DNA of 64,000 bases from Chaenocephalus aceratus (Eukaryota; Chordata; Actinopteri; Perciformes; Channichthyidae), in NCBI GenBank assembly GCA_023974075.1, contig JAMFTG010000129.1:258501-322500 (forward strand), in the 5' to 3' direction. Position numbers and translations under genes: made by a program. Below, one piece after another: positions 13,427 to 26,940 of the stretch. Numbering within the stretch: position 1 is the stretch's first letter; each line of letters opens with the position of its first letter. A model generated the notes under the pieces. The model was given only the letters and a program-made list of their open reading frames with translations, was not told the DNA's origin and made no database searches.

Positions 13427-13576
13427 ATAGTATTTTTGGCCTCTCGAGGATCATAGATGTAGCCTATATATTAAATGACTGTTTTTGATTATTGATGCAT
13501 TATTGTGTTGATTACAGCTGGTTAAAGTGGAGCTAATAATTATACTGTAGCGACACCAAAGTATAGAAATGCTCAG

Positions 13577-13940
13577 TTAAAGGTGGGGTAGGTACGTTTG
13601 AGAAACCGGCTCGAGATACACTTTGTTATATTCCATGGAATACTCTTAACATCCCGATAGCAATGAATATCTGAAGTGCTTTGACAAAAAATCCATAAAA
13701 AAAGTCATCTGTGGAAGCCGTGGTTCTGTAAAAAGCACGACCAATCATCTGAGCCGGCCCGGCTAAAGTAACTGGATGGCCTACCTGCCTGTCAGCCTTC
13801 CATCTGGGCACAAACTTATCTCGTGCCCTCATTGGTCATGTGCGCGTTCGTGTGTGCTGGAGGAGGGGCTCTGTAAGGAAGTGGCAGATTTTTTCCGGCT
13901 GTGTATTTTCAAATTCTAGCGATCTCGAGCCGGTTTCTCC
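13577..13940 (+). mobile_element. TTAA MITE (AGGTGGGGTAGGTA family), copy 1, right end lost
   Basis: Begins TTAAAGGTGGGGTAGGTACG and reads GAAACCGGCTCGAGATACAC, matching copies at 23909, 25879 (inverted) and 26941. It stops inside the right inverted repeat at CTCGAGCCGGTTTCTC. The terminal ~25 bp and the right TTAA are missing. Confidence 0.85.
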
Positions 13941-15144
<1,204 letters not shown>

Positions 15145-15200
<56 letters not shown>

Positions 15201-15291
15201 TGCTTGAAATACCACCGGGAAAATTGAGGCAGTCACTCTTATATAAGTGTCCTTCGTCGCTGCAAATCTCTGCGAGTAAACATCAATCTTC

Positions 15292-15323
<32 letters not shown>

Positions 15324-15457
15324 CTCTCTCCCACAGCTTGTTTCATTGCACTTTATTGGCAAGTATACTAAGGGAGACACAACAAGCTCAGCGACCTTCA
15401 TGACTAAATAATTACTGCACAGTCTTGTCTCCGTTCTTCATGTCTTCACTGACTGGT

Positions 15458-15519
<62 letters not shown>

Positions 15520-15574
15520 TTCAGAGCTGACTTGGTAAAGCATTTTACATGAGGAGTAAACAATGTGTGAGACA

Positions 15575-15636
<62 letters not shown>

Positions 15637-15690
15637 CTAACCACTGGAGCGAAGGCAGGAGATGTCTCGGCTCTGCTGTCTGAGGACGAG

Positions 15691-15787
<97 letters not shown>
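15145..15787. repeat. Cluster of five dinucleotide microsatellites
   Basis: In order: TG at 15145-15199, CA at 15293-15320 followed by a short TC tract, TC at about 15460-15513, CA at about 15577-15633, and TG at 15691-15787. The CA and TG tracts are mutually complementary and could form long hairpins in single strands. No gene lies between them. Confidence 0.93.
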
Positions 15788-15789
<2 letters not shown>

Positions 15790-16249
15790 CACTCAGGATT
15801 TTGACAGGTCAGCTATAGCACCATGAGGAAAGAGGGAGCTCAAGCCATGTCTGCACTTTATACACACACACACACATATGAAATATATTCAGACTGATAC
15901 ATATTTCATCATCATTTCCATCATTATGCAAGTCCCGCTGACAGATACAAGGGACAGCAGACAGGAGGAGAAATACAGCAGGACTGTCTTTCTGATACAG
16001 CGACATACATTAGATACAATGTGGTGAAGTTATCACATTTCATGCAATACGAAACATATTGGACCTTCAGTGTGTCTTTTCCTCAACATACTACACGATT
16101 ACTTTGTGGACGATGTGGGGAAATATTTTGCTAGGCCCACACCTTTGACCCAGTTTGTCAACTGTGTCATGACCTCACTGAGCTCAGGCCTGCAACCATC
16201 AAAGCTCCAGCTCTCTCCGTGTCTCTGAGTCTCGTCTCCATTGCTTCAG
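15788..16249. other. Unique non-coding DNA
   Basis: Short frames without splice context. Nothing further is supported. Confidence 0.4.
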
Positions 16250-16600
16250 AAGTTTCCATCACAGACGACATCTTTAACTTCACTTTTATGTTCATCATTT
16301 TCAACATACTATCCTATGACTTCTTTCATTAACACGTTTCACATACTACACTATGACTTGTATGTCAAAAATGATCATCAATAAATCTTTGTCGGATATA
16401 CTCTGTCATGACTTTTTCATGGACATTTTCGAAAATCTGGGCGAAAATCTTAGACGTGCTAAACTATACTATACTATGACTTTATGGATGAAAAGTTTAA
16501 ACTTGCCTTTTCCATAATAATGAACATCATGCCCTTTTCTATTAAGGATGATATGACGTTTTTCAACAGACTATACTATGACTTTTCTTTATACAAATAA
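16250..16600. repeat. Degenerate ATACTATACTATGACTTT repeat
   Basis: Repeated words ACATACTATCCTATGACTT, CATACTACACTATGACTT, CTATACTATACTATGACTTT and CAGACTATACTATGACTTTT, spaced 40-100 bp apart, mark an old tandem or dispersed repeat related to those at 12690 and 13950. Confidence 0.55.
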
Positions 16601-16758
16601 TGTAGTTTGAAGCAACCTAAACATTTTTAACAGGGTTTTGATACAACACAATTGTGACGCTGACCATTGAGTGGCCCGACCAAGCAAGGAGGCGGAGGCA
16701 GAACGTCCAAATACAACCCGGTGTGGGCCTTTATTACTCCTTGTGGTACATACCTCAA

Positions 16759-17418
16759 TAGACGCATTCACACAGCGGTACTTTTCCCACAAAGGTTCAT
16801 GCGAACTCTTTAGTTCTCATGAACTAAGTACAGATCGCGTTCACACCGGAAAAAGTCCCTGGGGGTGGATTAGGCAAATGAAGCCGCTGACGTCACTTCT
16901 TCTTCTTCTGCTTTGGGTTTACTGGCAGGCCGCAAACGACTTCACGGCGTATACTGCCGCCCAAAGTCCCCGGAGTTGGGGACTGGCTTCAGTCGAAGCT
17001 GCTGGGAGTCCCAGCAGCTTCTACTGAAGCCTTCCGAGTAAATCGCCAGAACGCCGACACCTCCTCATCTCCACCGCTCCCATGTTTTATTTTGTGTTGC
17101 CATAAGTTAGTCTCTCTGCGTTTCTGCGCTGGGCTAATGCTAATGCTAATAATGCTAATGCGAGGATAATAAAATGGCGGCTTCACAAAACTTGTTGGGA
17201 GTTTTACGGGGCGTGGTTTGCAATCCGCCCAGCCAATCAGAAATATAGCTCTTTTCTCACAAAAAGAGAAAGTCCCTGCTCTCTAGCAGGGACTTTCGAG
17301 CGGGTAAAAAGGTTCGCATTAACTAATTTTAGTACCGGCTCTTTTTGGTGTGAACGCGATCATGAACTAAGTTCGCATGAACCTTTGTGGGAAAAGTACC
17401 GCAGTGTGAATGCGCCTA
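16759..17418. mobile_element. 660-bp foldback MITE with ~50-bp inverted ends
   Basis: Left AGACGCATTCACACAGCGG then TACTTTTCCCACAAAGGTTC pairs with the right end, which reads GAACCTTTGTGGGAAAAGTA then CCGCAGTGTGAATGCGCC. Arms of about 50 bp or more carry a few mismatches, and the symmetry extends inward through GATCGCGTTCACACC. The 3-bp flanks are both AAT if the ends are placed at AGACGC and GCGCCT. No transposase remains. PIF/Harbinger-type is the likeliest class. Confidence 0.8.
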
Positions 17419-17718
17419 ATTATTACTGTCTCATGTGAACACAGTCACCAGCAACAAGGATCTCACACACACCCAGACTAACAGGAAAACAGAACCTAAA
17501 TACACACAGGACTAATCAAACAACAAGACACAGGTGAGGAGGGAGGAGAAAACACAGGTGAACACAATCACCAGCAACAGACAAGACGGAACACTTTTCA
17601 AACAGGAAACAGAGACAGACAAACTAAAACATAGACAGATCGTGACAAATAGATGCATAAATTACATATTTACATGCTATGCAAATTAATATGCTTCGCC
17701 AATAATAAAGCTATATCC

Positions 17719-17769
17719 TATGTAACGGAGGCCGAGATCTACGGCCCCAGAGATCACCTCCGTTACATA
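17719..17769. repeat. Short palindrome around CTCCGTTACATA
   Basis: TATGTAACGGAGG and CCTCCGTTACATA are perfect 13-bp inverted arms separated by about 25 bp containing GATCTACGGCCCCAGAGATC. It could be a minimal foldback remnant or an RNA hairpin if transcribed. Confidence 0.7.
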
Positions 17770-19311
17770 TAATATCTTGCCTTTGTTGTACTTTTACGAT
17801 CTCTTAAGGACACGTTCTGCACACTTGTTACACTCACAATTTCATGCCCCTGACAAATGGCATTTTTAAGATTCCTCTCCCCGCCCATGTTTTTCTTATC
17901 CTCAGAGGTGGGAAGGCCATCTGAAATATGCCCCCTGCTAGAAAAGCCATTGTGATGACTCATCGCGTCACAAAGACAACACAAGGACCATTTCATTCAC
18001 AGAGTAAAGACACCCACCGACCCGTCCACTGACCGATCCCATGAGCAACAACTGTGGGCAGAGCAGCCAACATTCCTGGCAGGCCGGGCATACTTGGCTT
18101 CATGTGGCACAACATGTCTCTTCCTCTTTATCACAAAGACACAGCAAAGCCCTTTGTGTATTTTTGCTGGATTTATTTAATACATAATTGACATTTCCTC
18201 TCTCTCTCATTAATAAAACAGAGATTGTATTCCCAGTTGGGATGGAGTGGGGCTCAAGGATGGGGGTTGCAGAAGGTTGGGGTTGCATGGAGGGGTTTGA
18301 TATGTTCCCTGAGGTGCCACACACACACATACACACACACACACACACACTGCTACAAAACCCCCTCGCTTCAAAAGCCCCTTTCCGCTTGAAGAGAGAA
18401 ACAACTTCAAAAGCAGCATCCACAGCCTGATGCGGAGTGTGGCAGATGTAAACCCGCCCTCTGGCACACACACACGTACAGAAACACACACCAAACAGAA
18501 TTACGAAGCCATGCCGTGTGTGTGTGTTTGTGTTTGAGGCGAGCCTTTCTGCTGCAGCCGGTCCGGATGACCACTCCGGATGAGATGTGACACTGAGGAT
18601 GAATAATACAATAGAGAGATGCTCGGACGTGTCAGCGGCATCTGTCTCCGTCTGCAGGCTGACGTGTGTCGTCCTCCCTCCTTATACAAAACTAATGAAG
18701 CACACACACGCTGTTTAACACACAGATTTATGCATGCACGCACAAATACAGAGACACACAAAAACGAGGGGGAGCCACACACCGTGACCGGCATCTCTCA
18801 TCTGAGATTCCACGAATTCCCCAAAGAGGGTCGCTCTGCTTTTGATACGCAAACATGAGATCTCAGTGAAGAGTAGAGGTCAGCCGAGGTGGGGCACGGC
18901 CAACACTGGAGAAAGACCCAAACTCTGAATGATTTATGATAGGGTCGAGCTGGATTGCACGGTGGGTTGTATTGTTGTAACTGAACTGAAGGGGTCTTTG
19001 TCATTTTCAAAGCAGGCAATGCCCCCAACGATGAGCTCCGAGTCTAAGCTGCGGGAATGAGTCCTCAAACTCAGAAATACATTTTTACCATTTCCGGTTC
19101 TCCCTGCCTTGAAGATTTGTAAACGTGCCGTTAGTTAGACGCACCCTTTTTGAAATTGTAATTTGCAATAATCACTTTTCATGTAGAAAACATACATATT
19201 CTAGAATGTTCCAATATTTGTTTAATGTCTCAAAACCTAATTTGTCTATGTCAAAGGTGGTGGTTGCTAGCTAGAGGAGAGGACTACTAAATGACGACAA
19301 ACATTAGCCAC
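17770..19311. other. Unique DNA with a few short CA/TG tracts
   Basis: A short CA tract lies near 18318-18350 and a TG tract near 18517. Frames of 80-129 codons cross these tracts and lack splice signals or family resemblance. No gene is supported. Confidence 0.4.
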
Positions 19312-19416
19312 CTTTAGCTTAGCCTTTAGCTTAGCCTTTAGCTTAGCTTTTAGCTTAGCCTTTAGCTTAGCCTTTAGCTTAGCCTTTAGCTTAGCCTTTA
19401 GCTTAGCCTTTAGCTC
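19312..19416. repeat. 12-bp tandem repeat AGCCTTTAGCTT
   Basis: Nearly nine head-to-tail 12-bp units with one C/T variant. Two other loose TTAGCTTAGC stretches occur near 25410 and 27560, so the word is common locally. Confidence 0.93.
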
Positions 19417-20450
19417 AGCGGTGAAGTTGTACCACCGTGAAGTAGCCTACTTGTTTTATAGCCTATTGTTAGCTTCCCACTTCTACAGAATGCATTTATG
19501 CTTCAAAGATCATAAAAGTGTTGTTAATACGTGAAGATATGTTTGCCAATTATCTTTTTTTCTGCAATACTCTGAACCTCTGTGCAAAAATCCCATTGCT
19601 TTTCGTTAAGGTAGCCCCTGCAATGCTAACTTCCTGGCAGGCCCAAAGATATACGTCGTCACTTCACCACTCTATTGGTTGACGGACTATATTTCCCTGA
19701 GGGCCGAGGGAAAGATAATTAAAAGACATGTGAGAGAAGAGAGCTGGATGAAGAAGAGATTACATGTATTTGAACAATGGTGCAGTCTCCCTTTGTTTGT
19801 GGAGGAACAGGTTCTTGTGTAAGTTACAGCCGATGACAGAGCTTTCATTGAGCTTGTGTCACATTATGGTGTTATCCTACTTAATGCCCTTTAACACTCT
19901 GCCAAGAATGTGTAAGATGTTAATAGACTGAAATAAGACCCAGAGCAACACACGCACTGTGTGTGTGGCGTGTGTGTGTTTTTGTGGGTGTGTTTGCATT
20001 GCATGTGTGGGTGTGTGTGTTTACAGTGCATGTGTATACACGCCCAGCAGTCATTACAGTGGGTTGGTTCATAGTTTCTCCTCCGTTGCAGGAGTTTCAG
20101 AGGTGATGAGAAGCTCAGCAGACGTCTGAAGGATTTCAACTCTGAATAAAGTCAAGAGGTGAATCAGAGGTGCAGGAAAAAAGAAACACACCTTCAGTTA
20201 GCAGTTCATCTAGCTAGAGTTTTGCTATAGTTGTTAGTCATTTATTCACAGTTTTAGTAAATGGGTACTTTGTAAACAACTGATTTTAATACAAAATGTA
20301 TTTAATATCGACATAAACAGATTAAACAACCTAAATGAATATAAAGTAGTAAAAGGTAGCTCCGACGTGTCGACTAGAAGTTAAAAGCTTCTTACACATA
20401 CATTGAATTACTTAAAGAACATTTAGCTGATCATACTTCTGTACTGATAT
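19417..20450. other. Unique non-coding DNA
   Basis: No recognisable gene or element. A short TG-rich patch lies near 19965-20035. Confidence 0.4.
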
Positions 20451-22160
20451 TGTATTTCTGTCACTGAATGTACTCTTACAGAAGTATATCATTTAGTTCC
20501 CACTATCTGTTCTTCGACGCACAAAATTCTTTATTATTCCGTTATTGTTTTTTTTTGTCTCTTCTTCTCCCACATTCGCAGAAACTCCGTTCGAACATCA
20601 AAACGTTCAGCTCGGTCGGGAATCGATTGCTATTACTTATCTCCTTCATAACTTTCATAATTCCAGAGATACATCCCATAATGCATCACATTTTTAACAT
20701 GGAAGTCAATGGAGAAACCCTTCAGACTTGAACAATCTTCATGCAAATTCAACTGCTAACTACTCCTTCATAATTTCACTCAGAAAGCTCATTCCAACTT
20801 TAAAATGTTACACATCTTTCTGACATTACTCGTGTAAGACAACTTTTAAATCGGATTCTTACTTTTAGAGATATTAAACATTGTTCAGACCTTGGTAAAG
20901 AGGCCTTCTTCAGATTTTAACATTAGTGTGTATTGCGCAGCTCGTTAAGGCTAGAGTGGAGGACAGCTTGAAATTCGCCTTCAGATTTTTTTTTTTTAAA
21001 CCTGCCATAATTCCCAAACCCTACATTCCTGAGACATAATTTTCCATGAGAAACGTAGGAAAACACCTCGTAGCTTGAAAAATGACAACAAATTAAGCAA
21101 AAAAATTAAACAAAATGCCTCTTGAGGGCATGAAGTGACAACAACTTTCAACATGTCTCCATTAAACCCCATTGTAAATTCAGCCTCATCTTTCCCCACC
21201 ACAGAAGCCGCTCACCTTTAGTTAATCTGCCAAAAATGCTACATTATTAACCTGAAAGTACGCAAAAAGCACACTTCAGATGCTCAGAGTTCTTGAGATG
21301 CTTCACGCTTTGAAATGTCACCGATATCAAAAGCTGTTGCCATGGCAACGCATCCCTCGCCGTAAAACACGATATTGCTATAACTCCTATGAAAATGGTC
21401 AAAAAGTGCTCAAACTTCACATGTGTGCTAACATTTGATTTCTTCAAATGCCGTTGCCTTGCCAACACAACGCTCGCCATGAAACACGGTTTTCTCACAA
21501 CTTCAGTTCAAATGCTCGAAATGGCCCAAAACTTGGTTTGGTAACGATGCAGCCATCAACACATCTAAGCGTATTATGGGGTGTCATCAAATGCCGTTGG
21601 CATGGCGACAGATCATTCGCCATCAAGTTCGTTAGTTCTAAAGTTTGCAGTTCAAGTATTCTGCTGCTTTTCCAAGCCTTTTTACTTTCTTTTCTTCTCT
21701 CATCACACATTCAAGCCCCCAGTGTTCATGTATCATTTCAATCTAAATCCTTCACTTTCTTCTTACACATTACATTTCAGCAGTTTAGCGTCAGCTTTTC
21801 AGCATAAAGCATTCCCACGAGCAATTTCTTCAGGAATTGCATTCTCTAGTTTGAATAGTTATTTGAATGCAAGACTAGCAACACTTACATTAGCTTTTCA
21901 TAATGATAGTCGAAAAACTAAATACAGTGTATCTTCCTTTTTTAAAGCGTCGTTAAGCTCTTGGTAAAGCTTTGTTAAAGATGGTGCTCTTTTTTAAATA
22001 CTAACAAAGTCCACGCTGCCTTAATGCACAAAACACAATGTGTTTACTTTATTTATAATTACTAACATTTCAGTATTAGGTTTTCTTATTTTACAATCAT
22101 GAAGTTTAACGTCTTAAATAGTAACAAATGGGGCGAAGCCTGCGAGCTAGTTCAGGCAGT
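20451..22160 (+). mobile_element. Unclassified repeat, possible Helitron-like 3' end
   Basis: A long AT-rich stretch with repeated themes on both strands: GCCGTTGCCTTGCCAACAC and GCCGTTGGCATGGCGACAG on plus, and CTGTTGCCATGGCAACGC. It ends GGGGCGAAGCCTGCGAGCTAGT. A small hairpin followed by CTAGT is the kind of 3' end known for Helitrons. No Rep/helicase frame is visible and the 5' end is undefined, so the class is tentative. Confidence 0.3.
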
Positions 22161-22589
22161 CCACTTGAGCACTTGTGCTGCATTCATACATAACGCCCCT
22201 TGTCGCTCTACAACCAACCAAACAGACTCTCCTTAATATGCCGCTCTATTGAACCTGCCAGATCTCTCTCTATGCATCGCTTGCTGCTGCTATCGCTGCA
22301 GCTACTTCCACGTTGCTGCTGCTTGCTGCCCCCCCCCCCCACCATCCCAGCTTCCACCTGTAGGCTCGGGGGTTAGTTATTTAATCATCCTCATGGTGCT
22401 ATGTATATCTGTGGAGTGATGAGGCCCGAGCCTAGTCGCCAAACTCAACTATATGCTGCTTCTAATAAACATGTTAACAACACGTGAGTTATCTACAATT
22501 GACTGAATTACACTTATTTATATCTTTAACTGAAATGAATGATATCCAGAGATATAAGCTCACTGTTTATAGCTGTTTTAAAACCCCTT

Positions 22590-22865
22590 CAAAATCAAGT
22601 CACGCTTCACGACCACCTGTGAGGCTGTGGTGGCCCCACTGGGGGTCCTGACCCCTAGTTTGGAAACCATTGTTGGCACATACCACTTCTATCACTTGAA
22701 GAAATACGACTGTTAGTCTTACGCAACAGCAGAGGAGAATCAGGCAAGGCATATTTCATTCACTTTTGCACATTTTTGGGGTGTTAGTGACTTATCCGAC
22801 CGGCCCACTTCAGTACCGGCCCCTCGGGATTCGTCCCGAACGTCCCGATGGACAGTCCACCACTG

Positions 22866-22866
<1 letters not shown>
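22590..22866. mobile_element. Remnants of hAT-like termini
   Basis: GGGGGTCCTGACCCCTAGTTTGGAAACCATTG (22644-22675, given as positions; key words CCTGACCCCTAG and GGAAACCATTG) resembles the right end of a hAT element. CAGTCCACCACTGG near 22853 resembles another. Neither has a partner end nearby. Confidence 0.35.

Positions 22867-22896
<30 letters not shown>
22867..22896. repeat. (AT)n microsatellite
   Basis: Fifteen AT units, directly after a CACTGGCC hAT-like end. Confidence 0.95.
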
Positions 22897-23908
22897 CGTT
22901 TTGCTCACAGTATACATCTTTAGTTTGTGTTTCTGAGTTTTCATTATGTAATGCAGAAGGATGTGCAGGATTTAGTAAAGGATTGTTGTTGTTTTTGTTG
23001 TTATTGTGGTAGTTGTCCACAGAGAGCTAAGTATGCCTTATATATAAATGTAGTCGTATTCTTTATTAGTTATTTTCTCACATACAAGTAGAAGGTCTCA
23101 AATCCAAGAAATTCAACATGAGAAAACAAAACGTATAGAAAATCAAATCAATAATAACACTGAGAAGGTAAATAACACAGGTATAACACAAATAAAATAA
23201 AAGATGATTGTATAAGGTCATCCTTCATATTACAATAATACAGTTCAATATACTTAGGAAAAATATCCATACACCAGAATATTTCAAAAAGATAATAAAT
23301 GTTTTTAATTGTTTTCTTCTGATCCGTTTCTTTCCTGGAAATTGGATTTTGTACCGAGTAAATCCTAAAGGCATGTCTGTGCTTAATGGTAGTACCAATT
23401 CCAACAAAGAGGTTTTTTAAATTGAAATTCTCCCTTTCCTCACGCGCTGGCACACACACCCACCAGCTTTGTCTCCTTCTGGTGTTTGGTGTTGCAGCAG
23501 TTAGTGGCCTTTTGCTCTTTTGGCAGCGTCTTCTCTCCCCCCCCCCCTCGCCCCCCCTTCCTCCACCATGAGCCGTGGCCAGACAGCATCCACCCTGCCA
23601 GCTCTGGTGGGCGACTGCTCCGCTCCAGCTCCTAAATCAGAGCGGCTGTGTTTGGATCCCCCCCGGAGAGAAGCACTGCTCCACTCTTCCCAGATGAAAG
23701 AGGGAAGTGCTGAGGAAGCTGTATGAAGTTATTATCACCGCTGTGTGTCCATTTTGTGCTGAGTGGGTCGCGCTTTTCTACATCATCAGCTAATACAGCA
23801 TTTACGATCACCATTTACGATGCTCCGGACAATCTTGCACTAGTACATTCCCAAGATATTGAAGTGACTGTTATTTTGTTTATATTGATTGTTGTTGTTT
23901 TTTTTATC
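22897..23908. other. Unique DNA, no gene supported
   Basis: A 53-codon plus frame at 23568-23729 starts at a good Kozak context (CCACCATGA) after a C-rich tract and begins MSRGQTASTLPALVG. It has no recognised domain and no donor site that ties it to other exons. I treat it as unproven. Confidence 0.3.
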
Positions 23909-24277
23909 TTAAAGGTGGGGTAGGTAAGTTTCAGAAACTGGCTCGAGATACACTTTTTGTTATATTCCATGGAATGCTCTTAACATCCCGATAGCAATGA
24001 ATATCTGAAGTGCTTTGGCAAATAATCCATTAAAAAATGTCATCTGTAGAAGCCGTAATACTGTAAAAAGTACAACCAATCCGTTTAGCCGGGGCCTACC
24101 TGCCTGTCAGCCTTCCATCGGGGCACAAACTTATCTCGTGCCCTCATTGGTCATGTGCGCGTTCGTGTGTGTTGGAGGAGGGGCTCTATAAGGAAGTAGC
24201 AGATTTTCTCCGGTTGTGTATTTTCAAATTCTAGCGATCTCGAGCCGGTTTCTCAAACGTACCTACCCCACCTTTAA
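23909..24277 (+). mobile_element. TTAA MITE (AGGTGGGGTAGGTA family), copy 2
   Basis: Complete copy: TTAA, then AGGTGGGGTAGGTAAG, and at the other end CGTACCTACCCCACCT, then TTAA. The interior carries the family words ATTCCATGGAATGCTC and GCCTACCTGCCTGTCAGCC. A TTAA target is characteristic of piggyBac-type (or Kolobok-type) cut-and-paste elements. No transposase is encoded. Confidence 0.9.
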
Positions 24278-25493
24278 TGTGTGCATATGTATAAATGTGT
24301 CTATTTATTGTGTATTGGATATACATATTTTATCTATAAATATTTGTAAATAAATATTTGTATTTTTGTGGTCGGGATTGTGGGAAACAGTATTTTGATC
24401 TCTCTGTCTGTAACTGAAAGATTGACAATACAGTCTTTGACGGACAACGAGTGTTGTGGTGGTGTTTTGCAAAGAGAGCACATACAGATAGAGGACATAA
24501 AAACATGTTATTCAGACACCTCTACTTTGACGATGTTGAAAGACCGCAGAGAAGTGCTCCATCTCAGGCTACATTCTTCGAAAGGGACAACAAACCCTCA
24601 CAGAGAGCTTTTAATAATAATACATGGAGGTTTAAGTGCACCATCAACAAAAGTGCATCTGCTTCACCTGATATAGTGAGCCCCTACAGCTCCCATGGAC
24701 TCACTTTAGATTCACTTCACATCCCTGCCTGGCTTTAAAGGCTTCCTGCAGGCCTTTTGTTCCCTTGTACTCCACATATACATGTTTTTTTCCACTTCTT
24801 ATTCCCTTTTTCTTAAAAGCAGTGCACAGATTCCCTAATGTACTTTCAGACTACTTTTATGTTGGTAAGAAACTTTTTAACAAAGCTCCAATTGGGTCTT
24901 TCCAGGGAGAAACGTAGCTACTTAATTTCCCCACATCTCCACACTCTGACATGGAGAGGGTTTTCCATGCTAGCTGCCAGGAAGCTATTTGTCTTGGCAC
25001 CAGCGTTCGACTTTAGGTATAACAAAATGTGTGTTTGTGTGTGTGAATGAGGGAAATTCTTTCGACTACTTTGAAAATGTCACAGAGACCTCCCACACTG
25101 GGCTTGTATCGGGACTGAAATACAGATGGAAACTGCTTAAAGCTGTAGACAATGATTGCACAATGTTGGAATATTGGAAAGAGAATTACCGTAAAATTGT
25201 GAGTGGGTTCTTGTTTGTGATCCAACAACAAGTATCTTAACTACAGGGTTTAAAATAAATATCCTGCCGCTGTAAACAATGACATTGTTAAAGAGTTTAA
25301 ATAGTCCAACAATATAAAAAAACGTTTACTTTCTTGCCAATAGTGTCATTAGACGATTGCTAAGGTTTTTCTTTTTGCACGCGGTAGCCTATATGAAGTT
25401 ACTGCCAGTTAGCTTAGCTTAGCATAAGGACTGGAAAAAGAGGTGGCATAGCTCGGTCCAAAGGGCAGCTGCTGCTTGTCAAGAAAATAGGTT
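24278..25493. other. Unique DNA
   Basis: No exon is supported. Overlapping frames at 24451-24738 and 24838-25050 show no family resemblance or splice context. Confidence 0.4.
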
Positions 25494-25876
25494 CAGGGGT
25501 CTCAAACTCAAGGCCCGGGGGCCAAATCCGGCCCGCGACTTCATTTTATGTGGCCCCGCAAGAGCTTGCAAAGAATATAATACGTTTATTATACGGTTAC
25601 ATGCCACTTTACAGAAGCAGGTTGCCCATGAACTACATGTCCCACAATGCATCTTGTTTTGTGACATGCACTGAAGAGACTTGCAATTATTTGCTTCTGC
25701 TTTCAGACGTAGTTAATTACTAAGTTATTATCCTATCCGATAATAATCCAATTCAGAGGCAATAATGTATATAATACATTATTTTATATATATATATTTA
25801 TATAGTTACAACCGGCCCTTTGAGTGCAACCTTTATGCGAATGTGGCCCGGGATGAAATTGAGTTTGACACCCCTG
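25494..25876 (-). mobile_element. hAT MITE (CAGGGGTGTCAAACTC family), copy 3, inverted
   Basis: CAGGGGTCTCAAACTCAAGG at left and TTGAGTTTGACACCCCTG at right, with the interior in the reverse orientation to copies 1 and 2 and about 115 bp shorter. Flanking octamers do not match. The adjacent TTAA MITE at 25879 begins 2 bp from its right end. Confidence 0.88.
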
Positions 25877-25878
25877 GG

Positions 25879-26249
25879 TTAAAGGTAGAATGGAGAAACC
25901 AGCTCGAGTGCGCTAGAATTTGAAAGTACGCATCCGAAAAAATCTGTCCCTTCCTTCAGACTTCCTCACAGAGCCCCTCCTCCAACACACACGAACGCGC
26001 ACATGACCAATGAGGGCACGAGATACATTTGTGCACGAGATGGAAGGCTGACAGGCAGGTAGGCCATGGTAGGCCGGCCCGGCTAAAATAATTGGTGGTG
26101 CTTTTTACAGCGCCACGGCTTCCACAGATTTTTTTTTATGTATTTATTGTCAAAGCATTTAATATATTCATTGCTATCGGGATGTTAAGAGCATTCCATG
26201 GAATATAACAAAAAGTGTTTCTGAAGTGAATTACCTACCCCACCTTTAA
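25879..26249 (-). mobile_element. TTAA MITE (AGGTGGGGTAGGTA family), copy 3, inverted
   Basis: Lies between two TTAA sites. The right end reads ATTACCTACCCCACCT then TTAA; the left end is more decayed (AGGTAGAATGGAGAAACC). Interior words GGTAGGCC and CATTCCATGGAATATAAC occur in the opposite orientation to copies 2 and 4. Confidence 0.85.
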
Positions 26250-26558
26250 TCTAGCACATAATCCCTCTTAAACCAACTGTTGTTTTTACGCTATTAAATT
26301 AAACAAACAAGATACAATGTGAAAATTAGTGAGCTTTCGATTTGTTTTTCTGCTGATTTTCTATTTACATTTTGGCAGGGCCAGGCTATCCGCTTCCCTC
26401 TGCATCCGCTGTATTTTTGCCAGGCTACACCATCAGTAAACAGTGTAAGAGACACATACTTTCAATATAGGCTTATGTTTTTAAGATAGTTTATCATAAC
26501 CTCTACAAATTATAGCCCTGGGTTACATACTACTTAAAAATGCAGTATAATAATAATA
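26250..26558. other. Unique non-coding DNA
   Basis: AT-rich, no feature recognised. Confidence 0.4.
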
Positions 26559-26885
26559 TTGGGAGGGATGAAAGAAACCCTCTTTAATGGTCACACGTGC
26601 AGAGCACACAGCACACACGGTGACATTTGTTCTCTGCATTTAACCCATCCTAGTGCCAGGAGTCTAGCACTAGGAGCAGTGGGCAGCTATTGTACAGCGC
26701 CCGGGGAGCAATGGGAGTGGGGGGGGAAGAGGGGTGTCCGGTGCCTTGCTCAAGGGACCACGGCAGGGCAGGAGGTGAACTGGGACCTCTCCAAGTAGCA
26801 GTCCACACTCCATATTTAGGTCTGTCCGGGGACTTGAACCGGCGACCCTGCGGCTCACAGTCCAAGCCAGTACCCACCATTGTAG
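26559..26885 (-). mobile_element. Teleost SINE-like repeat with inverted B-box
   Basis: Core words TTCTCTGCATTTAACCCATCC, GAGCAGTGGGCAGC, CGCCCGGGGAGCAATGGG and GGTGCCTTGCTCAAGGG belong to a repeat widespread in fish (general knowledge). The right end GGGGACTTGAACCGGCGACC is a B-box-like motif read on the minus strand, so the tRNA-like head would be at the right. No target duplication was found. Confidence 0.6.
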
Positions 26886-26940
26886 ATTATTATACACCTA
26901 ATATCTTTACTAAAACCAATAAAATCAATAATTATACTAG

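Noticed and set aside
23568..23729. 53-codon frame starting MSRGQTASTLPALVG in a good Kozak context
   Set aside because: No domain, no convincing donor or partner exon, and it follows a C-run. Kept only as a note in the region entry.
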